Shown here: piece after piece, positions 1-8,620 of the stretch
Position numbering within the stretch: position 1 is the stretch's first letter
Layout of the letters: every line of letters begins with the position of its first letter
Source: Lachnospira sp. UBA3790
Lineage (GTDB): Bacteria; Bacillota; Clostridia; Lachnospirales; Lachnospiraceae
NCBI GenBank assembly: GCA_002369135.1
Contig: DFEY01000002.1
Coordinates: forward strand, 371,840-435,839
DNA length: 64,000 bases
Direction: 5' to 3'
Program-made: the position numbers and the translations under genes
Notes under the pieces: generated by a model
Told to the model about the DNA's origin: nothing
Seen by the model: only the letters and a program-made list of their open reading frames with translations
The model's database searches: none

Positions 1-583
1 ATTCTTCTCTTGCTTTCCTTCTAAGATTCTCATCATACTTAAATTCATCTGTGTCTATGGCATTTCTAACTATAATAGTTTTTTTATCATCACCAAAAAG
101 CCATTTAGCTGTACCTCTACTACATGCAAAGGAGTGAGTATATTTACCTCTTAATTTTTTTCTTAAGTACAGTCTAAATATATATTTAATATCAACATGC
201 TTTAGGTTAGAGTGTGCATGCACTATTCTAAGATCAATCCCTGCTTTTTTTGCAATGGCTAACGGATATGCACTTCTCTCCTCAAGGTTTGAATGAATAA
301 CATCGTAGTTTGGATGCTCTTTTAAGAATTTTTTAAATTCTTTTTTGTATTCTCTTACTGTGTTTGGATAAATTGGACTTAAATGATAAACCTTACTACC
401 TAATTCTTTTATCTCTTTTTCATAATCACTTTCGTACTCTCTATTAAGCACAAAATCCATATGAATTTTGTTCCTATCTATATGACGAAGGTAGTTCATC
501 ATCATAGTTTCAGCGCCAGCTCTATCCATAGCTGTAATAAGCACTAAAACATTTATTCTTTTATCACTAGTTTGTGATTCCAA
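1..583 (-). CDS. Glycosyltransferase family 4, N-terminal part (gene runs off the left edge)
   Basis: The minus strand is open from 583 to the window edge and encodes about 194 residues of a GT-B fold glycosyltransferase. It shows the N-terminal motif MDRAGAETMMMNYLRHI (nucleotide-sugar transferases of the EpsF/CapM kind) and later VIHSNLEERS and VRNAIDTDEF, the usual first-domain landmarks. The C-terminal domain with the E-x7-E motif is outside the window. I chose a TTG start at 583 because GGAGAAG (586-592) sits at a good distance, and the stop codon of the upstream gene (585-587) is directly adjacent, so the two are probably translationally coupled. An internal ATG further in would cut into the Rossmann fold. 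Role: addition of one sugar to the lipid-linked repeat unit on the cytoplasmic membrane face. Donor and acceptor cannot be read from sequence. Confidence 0.8.
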   Translation of the reverse strand, partial: MESQTSDKRINVLVLITAMDRAGAETMMMNYLRHIDRNKIHMDFVLNREYESDYEKEIKELGSKVYHLSPIYPNTVREYKKEFKKFLKEHPNYDVIHSNLEERSAYPLAIAKKAGIDLRIVHAHSNLKHVDIKYIFRLYLRKKLRGKYTHSFACSRGTAKWLFGDDKKTIIVRNAIDTDEFKYDENLRRKAREE

Positions 584-584
584 T

Positions 585-1664
585 CTACTTCTCCAAAACC
601 TCTAAATATAAATCTTTATATCTGTCACATAGCCAGCCATCATTGTAATGGTCCACTATAGTTTCATAAGCATTTTTTATCATCTTGTCATCAATTCTTA
701 TCTCAAGTTGCTTAATAACCTCAACAAAGTCTTCTGCTGTTTCACAAATATAGCCAGTCACGCCATTATGAACAATATCTCTATTACCCACAACATCACT
801 CACTATACATGCTTTCTTCATATACATAGCTTCAAGTAACGCCAAAGGAAGCCCTTCCCATCTAGATGGAAGAATAAATACATCACAATGATTAGCACTT
901 TTGAATACTTCTTCTCTGGACATCCAACCAGTAACTTTGATGTTAGGACTAGTTAGTTTCTTTTCTAGTTCACCTTGACCTATCCAAACAAACTCTATAT
1001 TTGGAAGCATTTCTGCTATCTCATTAAACAACTCTGGATTCTTTTGAAACTCTACTCTTCCTACAGTGTATACTCTAAACTTGTCATCCTTTTTCTCATC
1101 ATCTTTTAATACGTCATCTATAAAGTTAGTATCCACACCATTACTAATAAATGTACTTTCTTTACTTACCTTTAGACTTTCTTCCCATTCACCTCTACCA
1201 CAGGCAACCGTTAAACAGTTCTTTCTTCCGCATATTTTTTCTATAAAATGATATGCTTTTCTCATTATAAATTTGGCATCCTGCATTAGAAAACTATATC
1301 CATGCGGAGTGTATACCATTTTGTAGTCATCTTTGCAGAAGAAGAGTCTGCCTAACGCACCAGCTTTAGAAGAGTGTAAATGTATTAGGTCTGGTTTTTC
1401 CTCTTTAATTAATTTCTTTATTTCCTTGCGTGCCAAAAAGTCTTTAATAGGATTTACTGGGCGAGTAAAGTGCTTAATTTCAAACAATCTTATCCTTTTA
1501 TCAAAATGGTCCTCTAAATCTTCTGGGGTTTGACCTCTTTTGCCGTAAGCAATTGTAAAATCAAACTCGTCAATTAAACCATTGGCTAGAGTTTCTATAT
1601 AAGTAACAACTCCACCACCCATGGCTTCTACTAAATATAATATTTTCTTTTTCTTGTTCGTCAT
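585..1664 (-). CDS. Glycosyltransferase family 4
   Basis: About 359 residues, GT-B fold, of the group-1 family used in capsule and exopolysaccharide synthesis. Visible features are the glycine-rich N-terminus (YLVEAMGGGVVTYIETL), LIHLHSSKAG, TPHGYSF, and the family signature PSRWEGLPLALLEAM near residue 270, whose two glutamates contact the donor nucleotide sugar. An upstream TTG at 1670 is in frame, but AGGGG at 1671-1675 abuts it. The same AGGGG lies six bases ahead of the ATG at 1664, so I use 1664. It follows rfbC in the rfbA-D-B-C unit and precedes another GT4 gene, which suggests sugar transfer late in the repeat unit. Donor unknown; a rhamnose donor is possible because the dTDP-rhamnose genes are adjacent, but that is inference. 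Confidence 0.88.
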   Translation of the reverse strand: MTNKKKKILYLVEAMGGGVVTYIETLANGLIDEFDFTIAYGKRGQTPEDLEDHFDKRIRLFEIKHFTRPVNPIKDFLARKEIKKLIKEEKPDLIHLHSSKAGALGRLFFCKDDYKMVYTPHGYSFLMQDAKFIMRKAYHFIEKICGRKNCLTVACGRGEWEESLKVSKESTFISNGVDTNFIDDVLKDDEKKDDKFRVYTVGRVEFQKNPELFNEIAEMLPNIEFVWIGQGELEKKLTSPNIKVTGWMSREEVFKSANHCDVFILPSRWEGLPLALLEAMYMKKACIVSDVVGNRDIVHNGVTGYICETAEDFVEVIKQLEIRIDDKMIKNAYETIVDHYNDGWLCDRYKDLYLEVLEK

Positions 1665-1690
1665 TGGCAACCCCTAGTTAAATCTAAAAA

Positions 1691-2239
1691 TTATTTTATA
1701 TCTTTCAATGCTGGCCATTTCTTATCCTTTTCGCTTAAAATAATTTCCATATCGTCTGTAATAGGCCAATCTACTCCTATATCTGGATCGTTCCACATAA
1801 TTCCTTGCTCATCCCCTGGATGAAAAAAGTCTGTTACCTTATATGTAAACTCTGCCTCATCTGATAGAACTAAAAATCCATGAGCAAATCCCTCTGGGAT
1901 ATAATACTGTTTCATATTCTCTTCTGAAAGAATCACTCCATACCACTTTCCATATGTAGGAGACTCTTCTCTCAAATCCACTGCTACATCAAACACTTCT
2001 CCTCTAATAACCCTAACAAGTTTTCCTTGAGGATATTCCATTTGACGATGAAGCCCACGAAGTACTCCCTTTGTACTCATAGACTGATTGTCCTGTACAA
2101 AGTTCATATCTAGACCTACTTCCTCCATATCTTTTTTATTATATGTTTCTACGAAGTAGCCTCTGTTGTCTCTATGTACCTCTGGCTCTATTATAGCTAA
2201 ACCTTCTATATTACATTTTGTTACTTTTAATTTGCCCAT
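1691..2239 (-). CDS. rfbC: dTDP-4-dehydrorhamnose 3,5-epimerase
   Basis: RmlC, 182 residues, the normal length. It converts dTDP-4-dehydro-6-deoxyglucose to the 4-dehydro-L-rhamnose form, the third step of dTDP-L-rhamnose synthesis, in the cytoplasm. The cupin fold is recognisable from HRDNRGYFVETYN, the catalytic-histidine motif VLRGLHRQ, KLVRVIRGEVFDVAVDLR, and IPEGFAHGFLVLSD, all hallmarks of the family. It starts two bases after the end of rfbB in the same unit. All four dTDP-rhamnose genes (rfbA, rfbD, rfbB, rfbC) lie within 5.9 kb, interrupted only by the GT2-flippase fusion, so the product almost certainly feeds a rhamnose-containing polysaccharide. Confidence 0.97.
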   Translation of the reverse strand: MGKLKVTKCNIEGLAIIEPEVHRDNRGYFVETYNKKDMEEVGLDMNFVQDNQSMSTKGVLRGLHRQMEYPQGKLVRVIRGEVFDVAVDLREESPTYGKWYGVILSEENMKQYYIPEGFAHGFLVLSDEAEFTYKVTDFFHPGDEQGIMWNDPDIGVDWPITDDMEIILSEKDKKWPALKDIK

Positions 2240-2241
2240 TC

Positions 2242-3270
2242 TTAAACTCTATCTTTCTCTTTATACATTTTGTCAAAGTAGTTTTGATACTCTCCACTTA
2301 GAATATTCTCCCACCATTCTTTATTATTCAAATACCATTCAATGGTCTGTTCTATTCCATCTTCAAACTTAGTTTCTGGAAGCCAACCAAGTTCCCTATG
2401 AATCTTTGTTGGGTCAATGGCATATCTCATATCATGTCCTGGTCTATCTGTTACATAAGTTATAAGAGATTCTGGTTTTCCTAACTTTTCAAGGATAATT
2501 TTTACAACTTCTAGATTAGACTTTTCATTATGTCCACCCACGTTGTAAACTTCTCCTACTTTTCCTTCTCTCATAACCAAGTCTATAGCAGCACAGTGGT
2601 CTTTTACATATAACCAATCCCTTACATTTTCACCTTTACCATAAACTGGTAATGATTCATCAGCTAATGCTCTTGAAATCATAAGGGGTATCAACTTCTC
2701 TGGGAAGTGATATGGTCCATAGTTATTACTACATCTAGTAATAGTAACAGGAAGTCCAAATGTTCTATGATATGCCAAAACCAAAAGATCGGCTCCTGCT
2801 TTTGACGAAGAATAAGGACTAGATGTATGTATAGGTGTTTCCTCTGTGAAGAATAAATCTGGTCTATCTAAAGGCAAATCACCATATACTTCATCAGTAG
2901 ATACTTGATGATATCTTTTAATTCCATACTTTCTACAAGCATCCATCAATACTTGAGTTCCTAGTATATTTGTCTTCAAGAAAATACCGGGGTCTTCTAT
3001 TGATCTATCCACATGACTCTCTGCAGCAAAGTTAACTACTATGTCAGGTTTTTCTTCTTCAAATAGTTTTTCTACAAACTCTTTATCTGCAATATCACCT
3101 TTCACAAATCTAAAGTTTGGATTCTTCATTGCTTCTTCTAGCGTTTCTAGATTTCCTGCATACGTCAATTTATCCAGACAGATTATTCTATCCTCTGGGT
3201 GTTTTTCCAATTCGTAATAAACGAAGTTTGCTCCTATAAATCCGGCTCCGCCTGTCACTATTATATTCAC
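2242..3270 (-). CDS. rfbB: dTDP-glucose 4,6-dehydratase
   Basis: RmlB, 342 residues, an extended short-chain dehydrogenase. It oxidises and dehydrates dTDP-glucose to dTDP-4-dehydro-6-deoxyglucose with bound NAD. Seen: the NAD-binding GGAGFIGANF at the N-terminus, VNFAAESHVDRSI, STDEVYGDL, and the catalytic Tyr/Lys pair in SSPYSSSKAGAD. The start is a GTG at 3270, preceded by AAAGGAG nine bases upstream; no nearby ATG preserves the Rossmann motif. It lies five bases after the GT2-flippase fusion gene, so they are co-transcribed. Confidence 0.97.
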   Translation of the reverse strand: MNIIVTGGAGFIGANFVYYELEKHPEDRIICLDKLTYAGNLETLEEAMKNPNFRFVKGDIADKEFVEKLFEEEKPDIVVNFAAESHVDRSIEDPGIFLKTNILGTQVLMDACRKYGIKRYHQVSTDEVYGDLPLDRPDLFFTEETPIHTSSPYSSSKAGADLLVLAYHRTFGLPVTITRCSNNYGPYHFPEKLIPLMISRALADESLPVYGKGENVRDWLYVKDHCAAIDLVMREGKVGEVYNVGGHNEKSNLEVVKIILEKLGKPESLITYVTDRPGHDMRYAIDPTKIHRELGWLPETKFEDGIEQTIEWYLNNKEWWENILSGEYQNYFDKMYKEKDRV

Positions 3271-3275
3271 AACAA

Positions 3276-5720
3276 TTAACTCCTTTTAACTCTTTTTTTT
3301 ACTTTATTTATATAATAATTAAAATATTCTTTTGTAGAATTATCTTTCAAAATAATCAATGTCAAAAAGTAAATTCCAATTCCCACTATTATTTGCATAG
3401 AAACAACGTATGCAGCGCTAATATTAACTCTTCCTATAATACTCACTACAATAACCATTGGAATCGCAGCAATAATTCTCTTCCACATTTTCATCAAAAT
3501 AGTTTTCCAAACCATCATTGTACGACTGTAATAAACAATAATACACGTAATAACAGTTTCCGCTATAATCGAGGCAATAGCAGCTCCTACAGATTTAAAA
3601 TAAGTTATCAAGAATACATTACAGCATAAATTGACCAAGGCTCCTACCATAACTGCAATACTATTTTTACGAATCTTTCCAGTAGGTATTAAAAATTGTT
3701 CTGCTAAACAATTACTAATTGCAATGATAATAATTAATGGGCTATATACATACAATAGAGTTATTACTTTGTCGTAACCTGGACCATAGAAAAAAGGAAC
3801 AAAGCGTTTCGCTATTCCAATAAATCCAGCAGTCATAGGGACTGCTAACCATAATGAAAAATCGATAGATTTCGTTAATCGCTCTTTCATCTCTTTAATT
3901 TTTTTGTTTGCAAACAAGTATGACATTCTGGTATTCATTACTATGTTAAATGACATTAACAGCGACAATGCCATAGTTACTAATTTATTTGTTTGCTCAT
4001 AGTATCCATTTTCTTTAGTGTCTTTTGTTATTACTCCTATCATAGTTTTGTCTAAAACCGTATATACTGTAGTAGCTATAGTAGGAACAAAGTACACCAT
4101 TGTTTCCTTTAGATGCTTTTTAAAATGCATATTCTTAAAAGGAACTTTGACTAAATGCCTTGGTAGCGCAAACCATAAAGATATATTTCCAATTAATCCA
4201 GAAGCTGCTGTTAAAGCCCAGTATAGTAAAAGATCACTCTTTTCTCTTACTACAAGGAATAAGATTGCAACACCAATAAGTCTAAAAATTGTATTTCTTA
4301 TAACAATCAATTTATAATTCTCGAGACCAGAGAAAAACCATGAAATATCAAAAGCCACTCCGATGATATTCATAGTTAATACCACATAGTACGGTGTATA
4401 CTTCTCAGAAAATATTATTAATACTATCCATGCCACTAAGCAAACAGATGTGGTCGCAATACTTAATAATTCTATCTCCCAAAAAGTTTTGCTACGTTTC
4501 TTTTTGTCATCTCTACACATAGCAATCTCACGCATACCATAAGAAACAGTTCCTAAAGTAGCAAAGAGAACAAAGTATGCAGAAACGGACCCAGTAAAAC
4601 TCTGAATTCCTGTTCCATCAGCACCAAAAATTCTAGCAGTGTATGGTGCGGTAATTAATGGAATGATATATGTTAATATTTTATAGCCAGTATTATAAAA
4701 GAAGTTTTTCTTGATACTTGGCTGTTCATTTTGTGATTTTGTTATTTGTTTTCTATTTTTCCATAACAAAAATTGCCTTGATAATAATCCCTCATATGAC
4801 AAAATTTGAATCTTTCTTAGTTTGGATAAATAATAATTATATTTTTTTCTTATTCTTCTTAAATATGTAGCTATATATTTACTCTCTTTTCTGTCTTTTT
4901 TCATATGTCTTAAGAAAATAATAGCTTTTTCTACACTTTCGTCTACTATTTGTTCCCTAATGTATCTGTAATCTGAAAGTAAGCGTTCACACTTGTCAAA
5001 TGCCCTTATATCTGAAGCCATCCTAAATGGATGATTTGTTTTTTCTCTAAGTTTATTAGTTGCACTATCTGGTCTTTGTACATAGTAGTACTCTTTTTTA
5101 CTTGTTCGTTTTATTAACCCATTTGTACCAGTATTTAAAATATAGTTTATGACGAAAAGTCTATCTTCATTTTGTATTATTTCTGGATCAAATTGTATAT
5201 TATTATTTTTTATTATTCTTGATAAAAAGATTTTATTCCAAACAAAACCATTATATTCTTCTTCATCTACTCCAAATAGTTTACTTAGAAACTCTCGAGT
5301 CTTAATTACACCATTATTCTCATTATCTGTTGTAATAATATTGCTATCTTCATCTACTCGAGAATAACCACATACTCCAAGTTCTACATTGTCGCCCATT
5401 AGACCCACAAGCGTCTCTACATAATCACTTTCCACATAGTCATCACCGTCTACAAAAACTATGTATTCACCTTTGGATTGATTTATACCTTTATTTCGAG
5501 CAGTTGAAACACCTCTTTGGGGTTCCTCTAATAGCACAACCCTTTCATCAGTTATTAAATCAGATATTTCCTCCAAAAAATTATCTGTGGATGCATTGTT
5601 AACAAGGATAATGTCAATGTTGGAGTAAGTTTGTGATAACAAACTCTCCACACATCTTCTAATATACTTTGCGTTATTACAAAACGGCACTATAACCGAT
5701 ACTTTTTTTTGATTATTCAT
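3276..5720 (-). CDS. Fusion of a GT2 glycosyltransferase and a Wzx-type flippase
   Basis: One uninterrupted 814-residue frame joins two proteins that are normally separate. Residues 1 to about 230 are a family 2 glycosyltransferase: KKVSVIVPFCNNAKYIRRC, then DGDD (91-94) as the metal-binding DxD. A basic, helical stretch (about 240-330) links it to a polytopic MATE-like flippase beginning near residue 335 (FFYNTGYKILTYIIPLITAP), about 480 residues long with around a dozen hydrophobic helices. Wzx proteins move undecaprenyl-linked repeat units across the membrane. The total equals a full GT2 plus a full Wzx, so neither part looks truncated. The ribosome site is weak (GAGAGG about 14 bases ahead of the ATG). 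It lies between rfbD and rfbB. A sequencing frameshift that merges two genes is unlikely, since the frame is continuous, but a missed stop cannot be excluded by eye. Confidence 0.85.
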   Translation of the reverse strand: MNNQKKVSVIVPFCNNAKYIRRCVESLLSQTYSNIDIILVNNASTDNFLEEISDLITDERVVLLEEPQRGVSTARNKGINQSKGEYIVFVDGDDYVESDYVETLVGLMGDNVELGVCGYSRVDEDSNIITTDNENNGVIKTREFLSKLFGVDEEEYNGFVWNKIFLSRIIKNNNIQFDPEIIQNEDRLFVINYILNTGTNGLIKRTSKKEYYYVQRPDSATNKLREKTNHPFRMASDIRAFDKCERLLSDYRYIREQIVDESVEKAIIFLRHMKKDRKESKYIATYLRRIRKKYNYYLSKLRKIQILSYEGLLSRQFLLWKNRKQITKSQNEQPSIKKNFFYNTGYKILTYIIPLITAPYTARIFGADGTGIQSFTGSVSAYFVLFATLGTVSYGMREIAMCRDDKKKRSKTFWEIELLSIATTSVCLVAWIVLIIFSEKYTPYYVVLTMNIIGVAFDISWFFSGLENYKLIVIRNTIFRLIGVAILFLVVREKSDLLLYWALTAASGLIGNISLWFALPRHLVKVPFKNMHFKKHLKETMVYFVPTIATTVYTVLDKTMIGVITKDTKENGYYEQTNKLVTMALSLLMSFNIVMNTRMSYLFANKKIKEMKERLTKSIDFSLWLAVPMTAGFIGIAKRFVPFFYGPGYDKVITLLYVYSPLIIIIAISNCLAEQFLIPTGKIRKNSIAVMVGALVNLCCNVFLITYFKSVGAAIASIIAETVITCIIVYYSRTMMVWKTILMKMWKRIIAAIPMVIVVSIIGRVNISAAYVVSMQIIVGIGIYFLTLIILKDNSTKEYFNYYINKVKKRVKRS

Positions 5721-5770
5721 TTTACCGTTTTAAACCTCTCATGTCGTTAAAATTTCTCAAATCCCTTATT

Positions 5771-6637
5771 TTAGCCTATCTTTTCTTTTAAATATCTTTC
5801 TAATGCATCTTTCCAATCAGGAAGTGGCTCAAATCCGTTTTCTACCAATTTGCTCTTGTCCATCCTGCTATTAGATGGTCTTTTTGCTTTTGCTGGATAT
5901 GCATCACTGCCTACTGGTGATACTTCAACTTTTTTGTATACTTCATTAAGTTCGCTGGCTTGTTTCATTATTTCAACTGTAAAATCATACCAACTAATAT
6001 ATCCGCCTTCATTTGTGGCGTGATAAGTACCAAATTTATCAGTTTCTATCATGTCTACTAATAACCTGGCTAAATCATAAGTATATGTAGGTGTTCCAAT
6101 CTGATCATCTACTACTGTTAGCTTGTCGTGTGTTTTGCTAAGATTGAGCATAGTATCTACAAAGTTATGTCCATTCTGCCCAAATACCCAGGCAATTCTA
6201 ACTATATAGTATTTGTCTAAAAGATCTTCTACCGCTAATTCTCCGCGATATTTGGACTCTCCATAAACATTTAATGGTTCTCTTTTGTCATCCGGTTTCC
6301 AAGGTGTAGCTCCCTCTCCGTTGAATACATAGTCCGTGCTTATATAAATCATTGGAATATCCAAATCTTTACAGCCCTTAGCTATGTGCTCTGTGCCCTT
6401 AGCATTGACTACCATAACTTTCTCTCGATTGTCTTCTGCATCGTCCACTGCAGTCCACGCCGCACAGTGAATAACCCCGTCCGGTTTAACCACCTCTAAC
6501 ATTGTGCGGACATCTCGCTCTTTTGTAATATCAAGTTCGTCAATATCCACACCAATAGGTTCGTGACCTCTTTTATTCAATTCATTTACTACGTCAAAGC
6601 CTAATTGTCCTTTGACTCCTGTTACGAATATTTTCAT
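5771..6637 (-). CDS. rfbD: dTDP-4-dehydrorhamnose reductase
   Basis: RmlD, 288 residues, the normal size. It reduces dTDP-4-dehydro-L-rhamnose to dTDP-L-rhamnose with NAD(P)H, the last step of the pathway. Seen: the cofactor loop VTGVKGQLGFDVV, HCAAWTAVDDAE, YISTDYVFNGE and the catalytic YGESKYRGE (Tyr-x3-Lys). Three bases separate it from rfbA upstream; AAGGA within the end of rfbA serves as ribosome site. A short 50-base gap follows before the GT2-flippase fusion. Confidence 0.97.
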   Translation of the reverse strand: MKIFVTGVKGQLGFDVVNELNKRGHEPIGVDIDELDITKERDVRTMLEVVKPDGVIHCAAWTAVDDAEDNREKVMVVNAKGTEHIAKGCKDLDIPMIYISTDYVFNGEGATPWKPDDKREPLNVYGESKYRGELAVEDLLDKYYIVRIAWVFGQNGHNFVDTMLNLSKTHDKLTVVDDQIGTPTYTYDLARLLVDMIETDKFGTYHATNEGGYISWYDFTVEIMKQASELNEVYKKVEVSPVGSDAYPAKAKRPSNSRMDKSKLVENGFEPLPDWKDALERYLKEKIG

Positions 6638-6640
6638 CTA

Positions 6641-7534
6641 TCAGTCCTTATTTGTTGGATCAATATACTTTCCTTCTGCATAGTTAATTAGATACTGACC
6701 ATACTGATTATTCTTCATGGTTTTTGCTGCTTCAAAGATATCTTCTCTTGAAATCCATCCATGTCTGAATGCTATTTCTTCTAAACACGCAATTTTTCTA
6801 TGCTGATGTTCCTCTATACTCTTAACGAAATTGGTGGCTTCTACCAGACTTTCATGAGTTCCAGTGTCTAACCATGTAAATCCTCTTCCCAGGATTTCAA
6901 CGTCTAATTCACCATACTCTAAATAAATTCTATTTAAATCTGTTATTTCTAATTCTCCACGCTTTGATGGTTTAAGGTTCTTTGCATAATCAACTACTTT
7001 ATTGTCGTAGAAATATAGACCTGTTACACAGTAGTTACTCTTTGGATTCTCTGGCTTTTCTTCTATGGATATAGCCTTGCCTTCTTTGTCGAATTCCACT
7101 ATACCGAAGCGCTCAGGGTCATCTACATAGTAGCCGAATATTTTTGCACCTTGTTGCAACTGACCGGCTTCCATTAATCGTTTCTTAAGTCCATGGCCGT
7201 GGAATATATTATCGCCTAGCACCATAGCCACGCTATCATTACCAATAAAATCCGCGCCAATAATAAAAGCCTGCGCTAGTCCTTCTGGTTTTTCTTGCAC
7301 AGCATACTCTAAATGTATGCCAAACTGACTTCCATCCTTTAATAATGCCTCAAATCTAGGTGTGTCTTCAGGTGTGGAAATGATTAGTATGTCCTTAATT
7401 CCAGAATCCATTAACACAGACAATGGATAATAAATCATTGGCTTGTCATAAATCGGTAATAATTGTTTCGAAGTGACTTTTGTGAGTGGATAAAGGCGCG
7501 TGCCTGAACCACCCGCAAGGATAATTCCTTTCAT
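6641..7534 (-). CDS. rfbA: Glucose-1-phosphate thymidylyltransferase
   Basis: RmlA, 297 residues. It makes dTDP-glucose from glucose-1-phosphate and dTTP, the committed and usually feedback-inhibited step of dTDP-rhamnose synthesis. The pyrophosphorylase signature GGSGTRLYPLT followed by SKQLLPIYDKPMIYYP is intact, as are MVLGDNIFHGHG (metal site) and EEKPENPKSNY. First gene of the downstream polysaccharide unit: promoter elements at 7583-7611 and GAGAGG ahead of the ATG. Confidence 0.98.
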   Translation of the reverse strand: MKGIILAGGSGTRLYPLTKVTSKQLLPIYDKPMIYYPLSVLMDSGIKDILIISTPEDTPRFEALLKDGSQFGIHLEYAVQEKPEGLAQAFIIGADFIGNDSVAMVLGDNIFHGHGLKKRLMEAGQLQQGAKIFGYYVDDPERFGIVEFDKEGKAISIEEKPENPKSNYCVTGLYFYDNKVVDYAKNLKPSKRGELEITDLNRIYLEYGELDVEILGRGFTWLDTGTHESLVEATNFVKSIEEHQHRKIACLEEIAFRHGWISREDIFEAAKTMKNNQYGQYLINYAEGKYIDPTNKD

Positions 7535-7582
7535 ATTTCCGTCCTCTCTTAAAAAAGGGTAAAGTAACCCACATTTTATAAT

Positions 7583-7611
7583 ATTTTACCATTTTTAAGG
7601 GGTTTTTACAA
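7583..7611 (-). promoter_or_regulatory. Promoter of the rfbA unit
   Basis: Minus-strand TTGTAA (7606-7611), a 17-base spacer, then TAAAAT (7583-7588) preceded by TGG, giving an extended -10. It lies between the VanZ terminator and rfbA, so the rhamnose genes and the genes to the left can be expressed separately from the upstream polysaccharide genes. Predicted start near 7576. Confidence 0.6.
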
Positions 7612-7622
7612 TGATTTACATA

Positions 7623-7655
7623 ACAAAGAACCCCCATAAAATAGGGGTTCTTTGT
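7623..7655. terminator. Intrinsic terminator after the VanZ-like gene
   Basis: A perfect 12-bp stem (7623-7634 with 7644-7655) and a 9-base loop, 12 bases after the stop codon at 7667. The T-run (7658-7664) is on the plus-strand side, so the hairpin may act better on antisense transcripts. For leftward transcripts it still marks the end of the first polysaccharide unit. Confidence 0.65.
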
Positions 7656-7666
7656 ATCTTTTTTAT

Positions 7667-8236
7667 TCAATTACTTTTTCTTTTTTCTATCAATCTAATT
7701 ATCAAATACCCAATCACACCGCCGGCTACATTCATTATCACATCTTCCACTTCTGAGTATCCGCAGGCCAAAACATACTGGATAAGTTCAATGCAAACTG
7801 ATGTGATAAATGTAACTAAAGCCATCTTCCAAACTGTATTCACTCCGCGGAATACCTTTGGAACTAGAATTCCAAATGGAATGAAGATTACTAGATTGGC
7901 TAGGGAATATAGAACAATTAAATTTGTGCCACCTGGAACTCTAAAAGGGATCCAATTTACTATTCTTGTGCTTCCGAAAGGCCTCGAAAATATTCCCATT
8001 TGTATCAGAAGCGATATATAAAAGCCAAAAACAAGAATCCATCCTTTTCTCTCTTTAAGCACACTTGCACCTTGGCTATCCTTCGAGCACCTTTTCTCTA
8101 TTAATTTGATTATTGCCCATATTGCCACTAATACAATTATTCCTATGGGAACAGCTATCAACAGGCTTTTAAACAACGCGCCGCTATTCTCAAATATTTG
8201 GTTCAGATGGGCTTTGAACAATTGCTCACTAGTCAT
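7667..8236 (-). CDS. VanZ-family membrane protein
   Basis: 189 residues with about five hydrophobic helices. The VanZ-like signature is visible: IVNWIPFR, a helix NLVIFIPFGILVP, then SVCIELIQYVLACGYSEVEDVIMNVAGGVIGYL, where the acidic ExxQ and D(V)xMN positions are the family's most conserved. VanZ proteins are associated with teicoplanin resistance in enterococci, but chromosomal homologues are widespread and of unknown function. The ATG overlaps the ridA stop codon as TAATG, implying translational coupling. Its place at the end of a polysaccharide unit suggests an envelope role (inference). Confidence 0.85.
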   Translation of the reverse strand: MTSEQLFKAHLNQIFENSGALFKSLLIAVPIGIIVLVAIWAIIKLIEKRCSKDSQGASVLKERKGWILVFGFYISLLIQMGIFSRPFGSTRIVNWIPFRVPGGTNLIVLYSLANLVIFIPFGILVPKVFRGVNTVWKMALVTFITSVCIELIQYVLACGYSEVEDVIMNVAGGVIGYLIIRLIEKRKSN

Positions 8237-8610
8237 TATTTAATCTCCGCTATCACTTCAACTTCGCACAAAACTCCCTTTGGCAAAGTCTTTACAGCCA
8301 CGCAACTTCTAGCTGGCTTTTCTGTGAAATACTTTCCGTATATTTCGTTAAATGCCGCGAAATCTCCCATATCATCTAAAAAGCAAACTGTCTTTACTAC
8401 ATCTTCGTATCCTAGTCCTGCTTCTTCCAAGATTGCTCCCAGATTTTTCATCACCTGTTCTGTCTGTTCCTCTATAGTCTCACCTACTACCACGCCAGTC
8501 TCTGGATCTAGCGCAATTTGTCCCGATGAAAACAATAGATTTCCTGTTATTACTGCCTGTGAATATGGTCCTATAGCCGCTGGGGCTTTGTCTGTACTTA
8601 ACTTCTTCAT
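8236..8610 (-). CDS. ridA: RidA-family 2-iminobutanoate/2-iminopropanoate deaminase
   Basis: 124 residues, the normal length of the YjgF/YER057c/UK114 family. It hydrolyses reactive enamine/imine intermediates released by PLP enzymes, as a cytoplasmic trimer. Seen: APAAIGPYSQAV near the N-terminus, LLFSSGQIALDPETG, the conserved arginine in KPARSCVAVKTLP, and CEVEVIAEI at the end. Its position inside a surface-polysaccharide unit, coupled to the VanZ-like gene, is not explained by its function; it may be a passenger. Confidence 0.95.
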   Translation of the reverse strand: MKKLSTDKAPAAIGPYSQAVITGNLLFSSGQIALDPETGVVVGETIEEQTEQVMKNLGAILEEAGLGYEDVVKTVCFLDDMGDFAAFNEIYGKYFTEKPARSCVAVKTLPKGVLCEVEVIAEIK

Positions 8611-8620
8611 AATATCTCCT

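Noticed and set aside
7446..7670. Minus-strand frame upstream of and overlapping rfbA
   Set aside because: It overlaps rfbA in another frame and runs through the promoter and terminator hairpin. No protein features.
7667..8236. Teicoplanin resistance determinant
   Set aside because: VanZ-like proteins are common without resistance. No van cluster is present.
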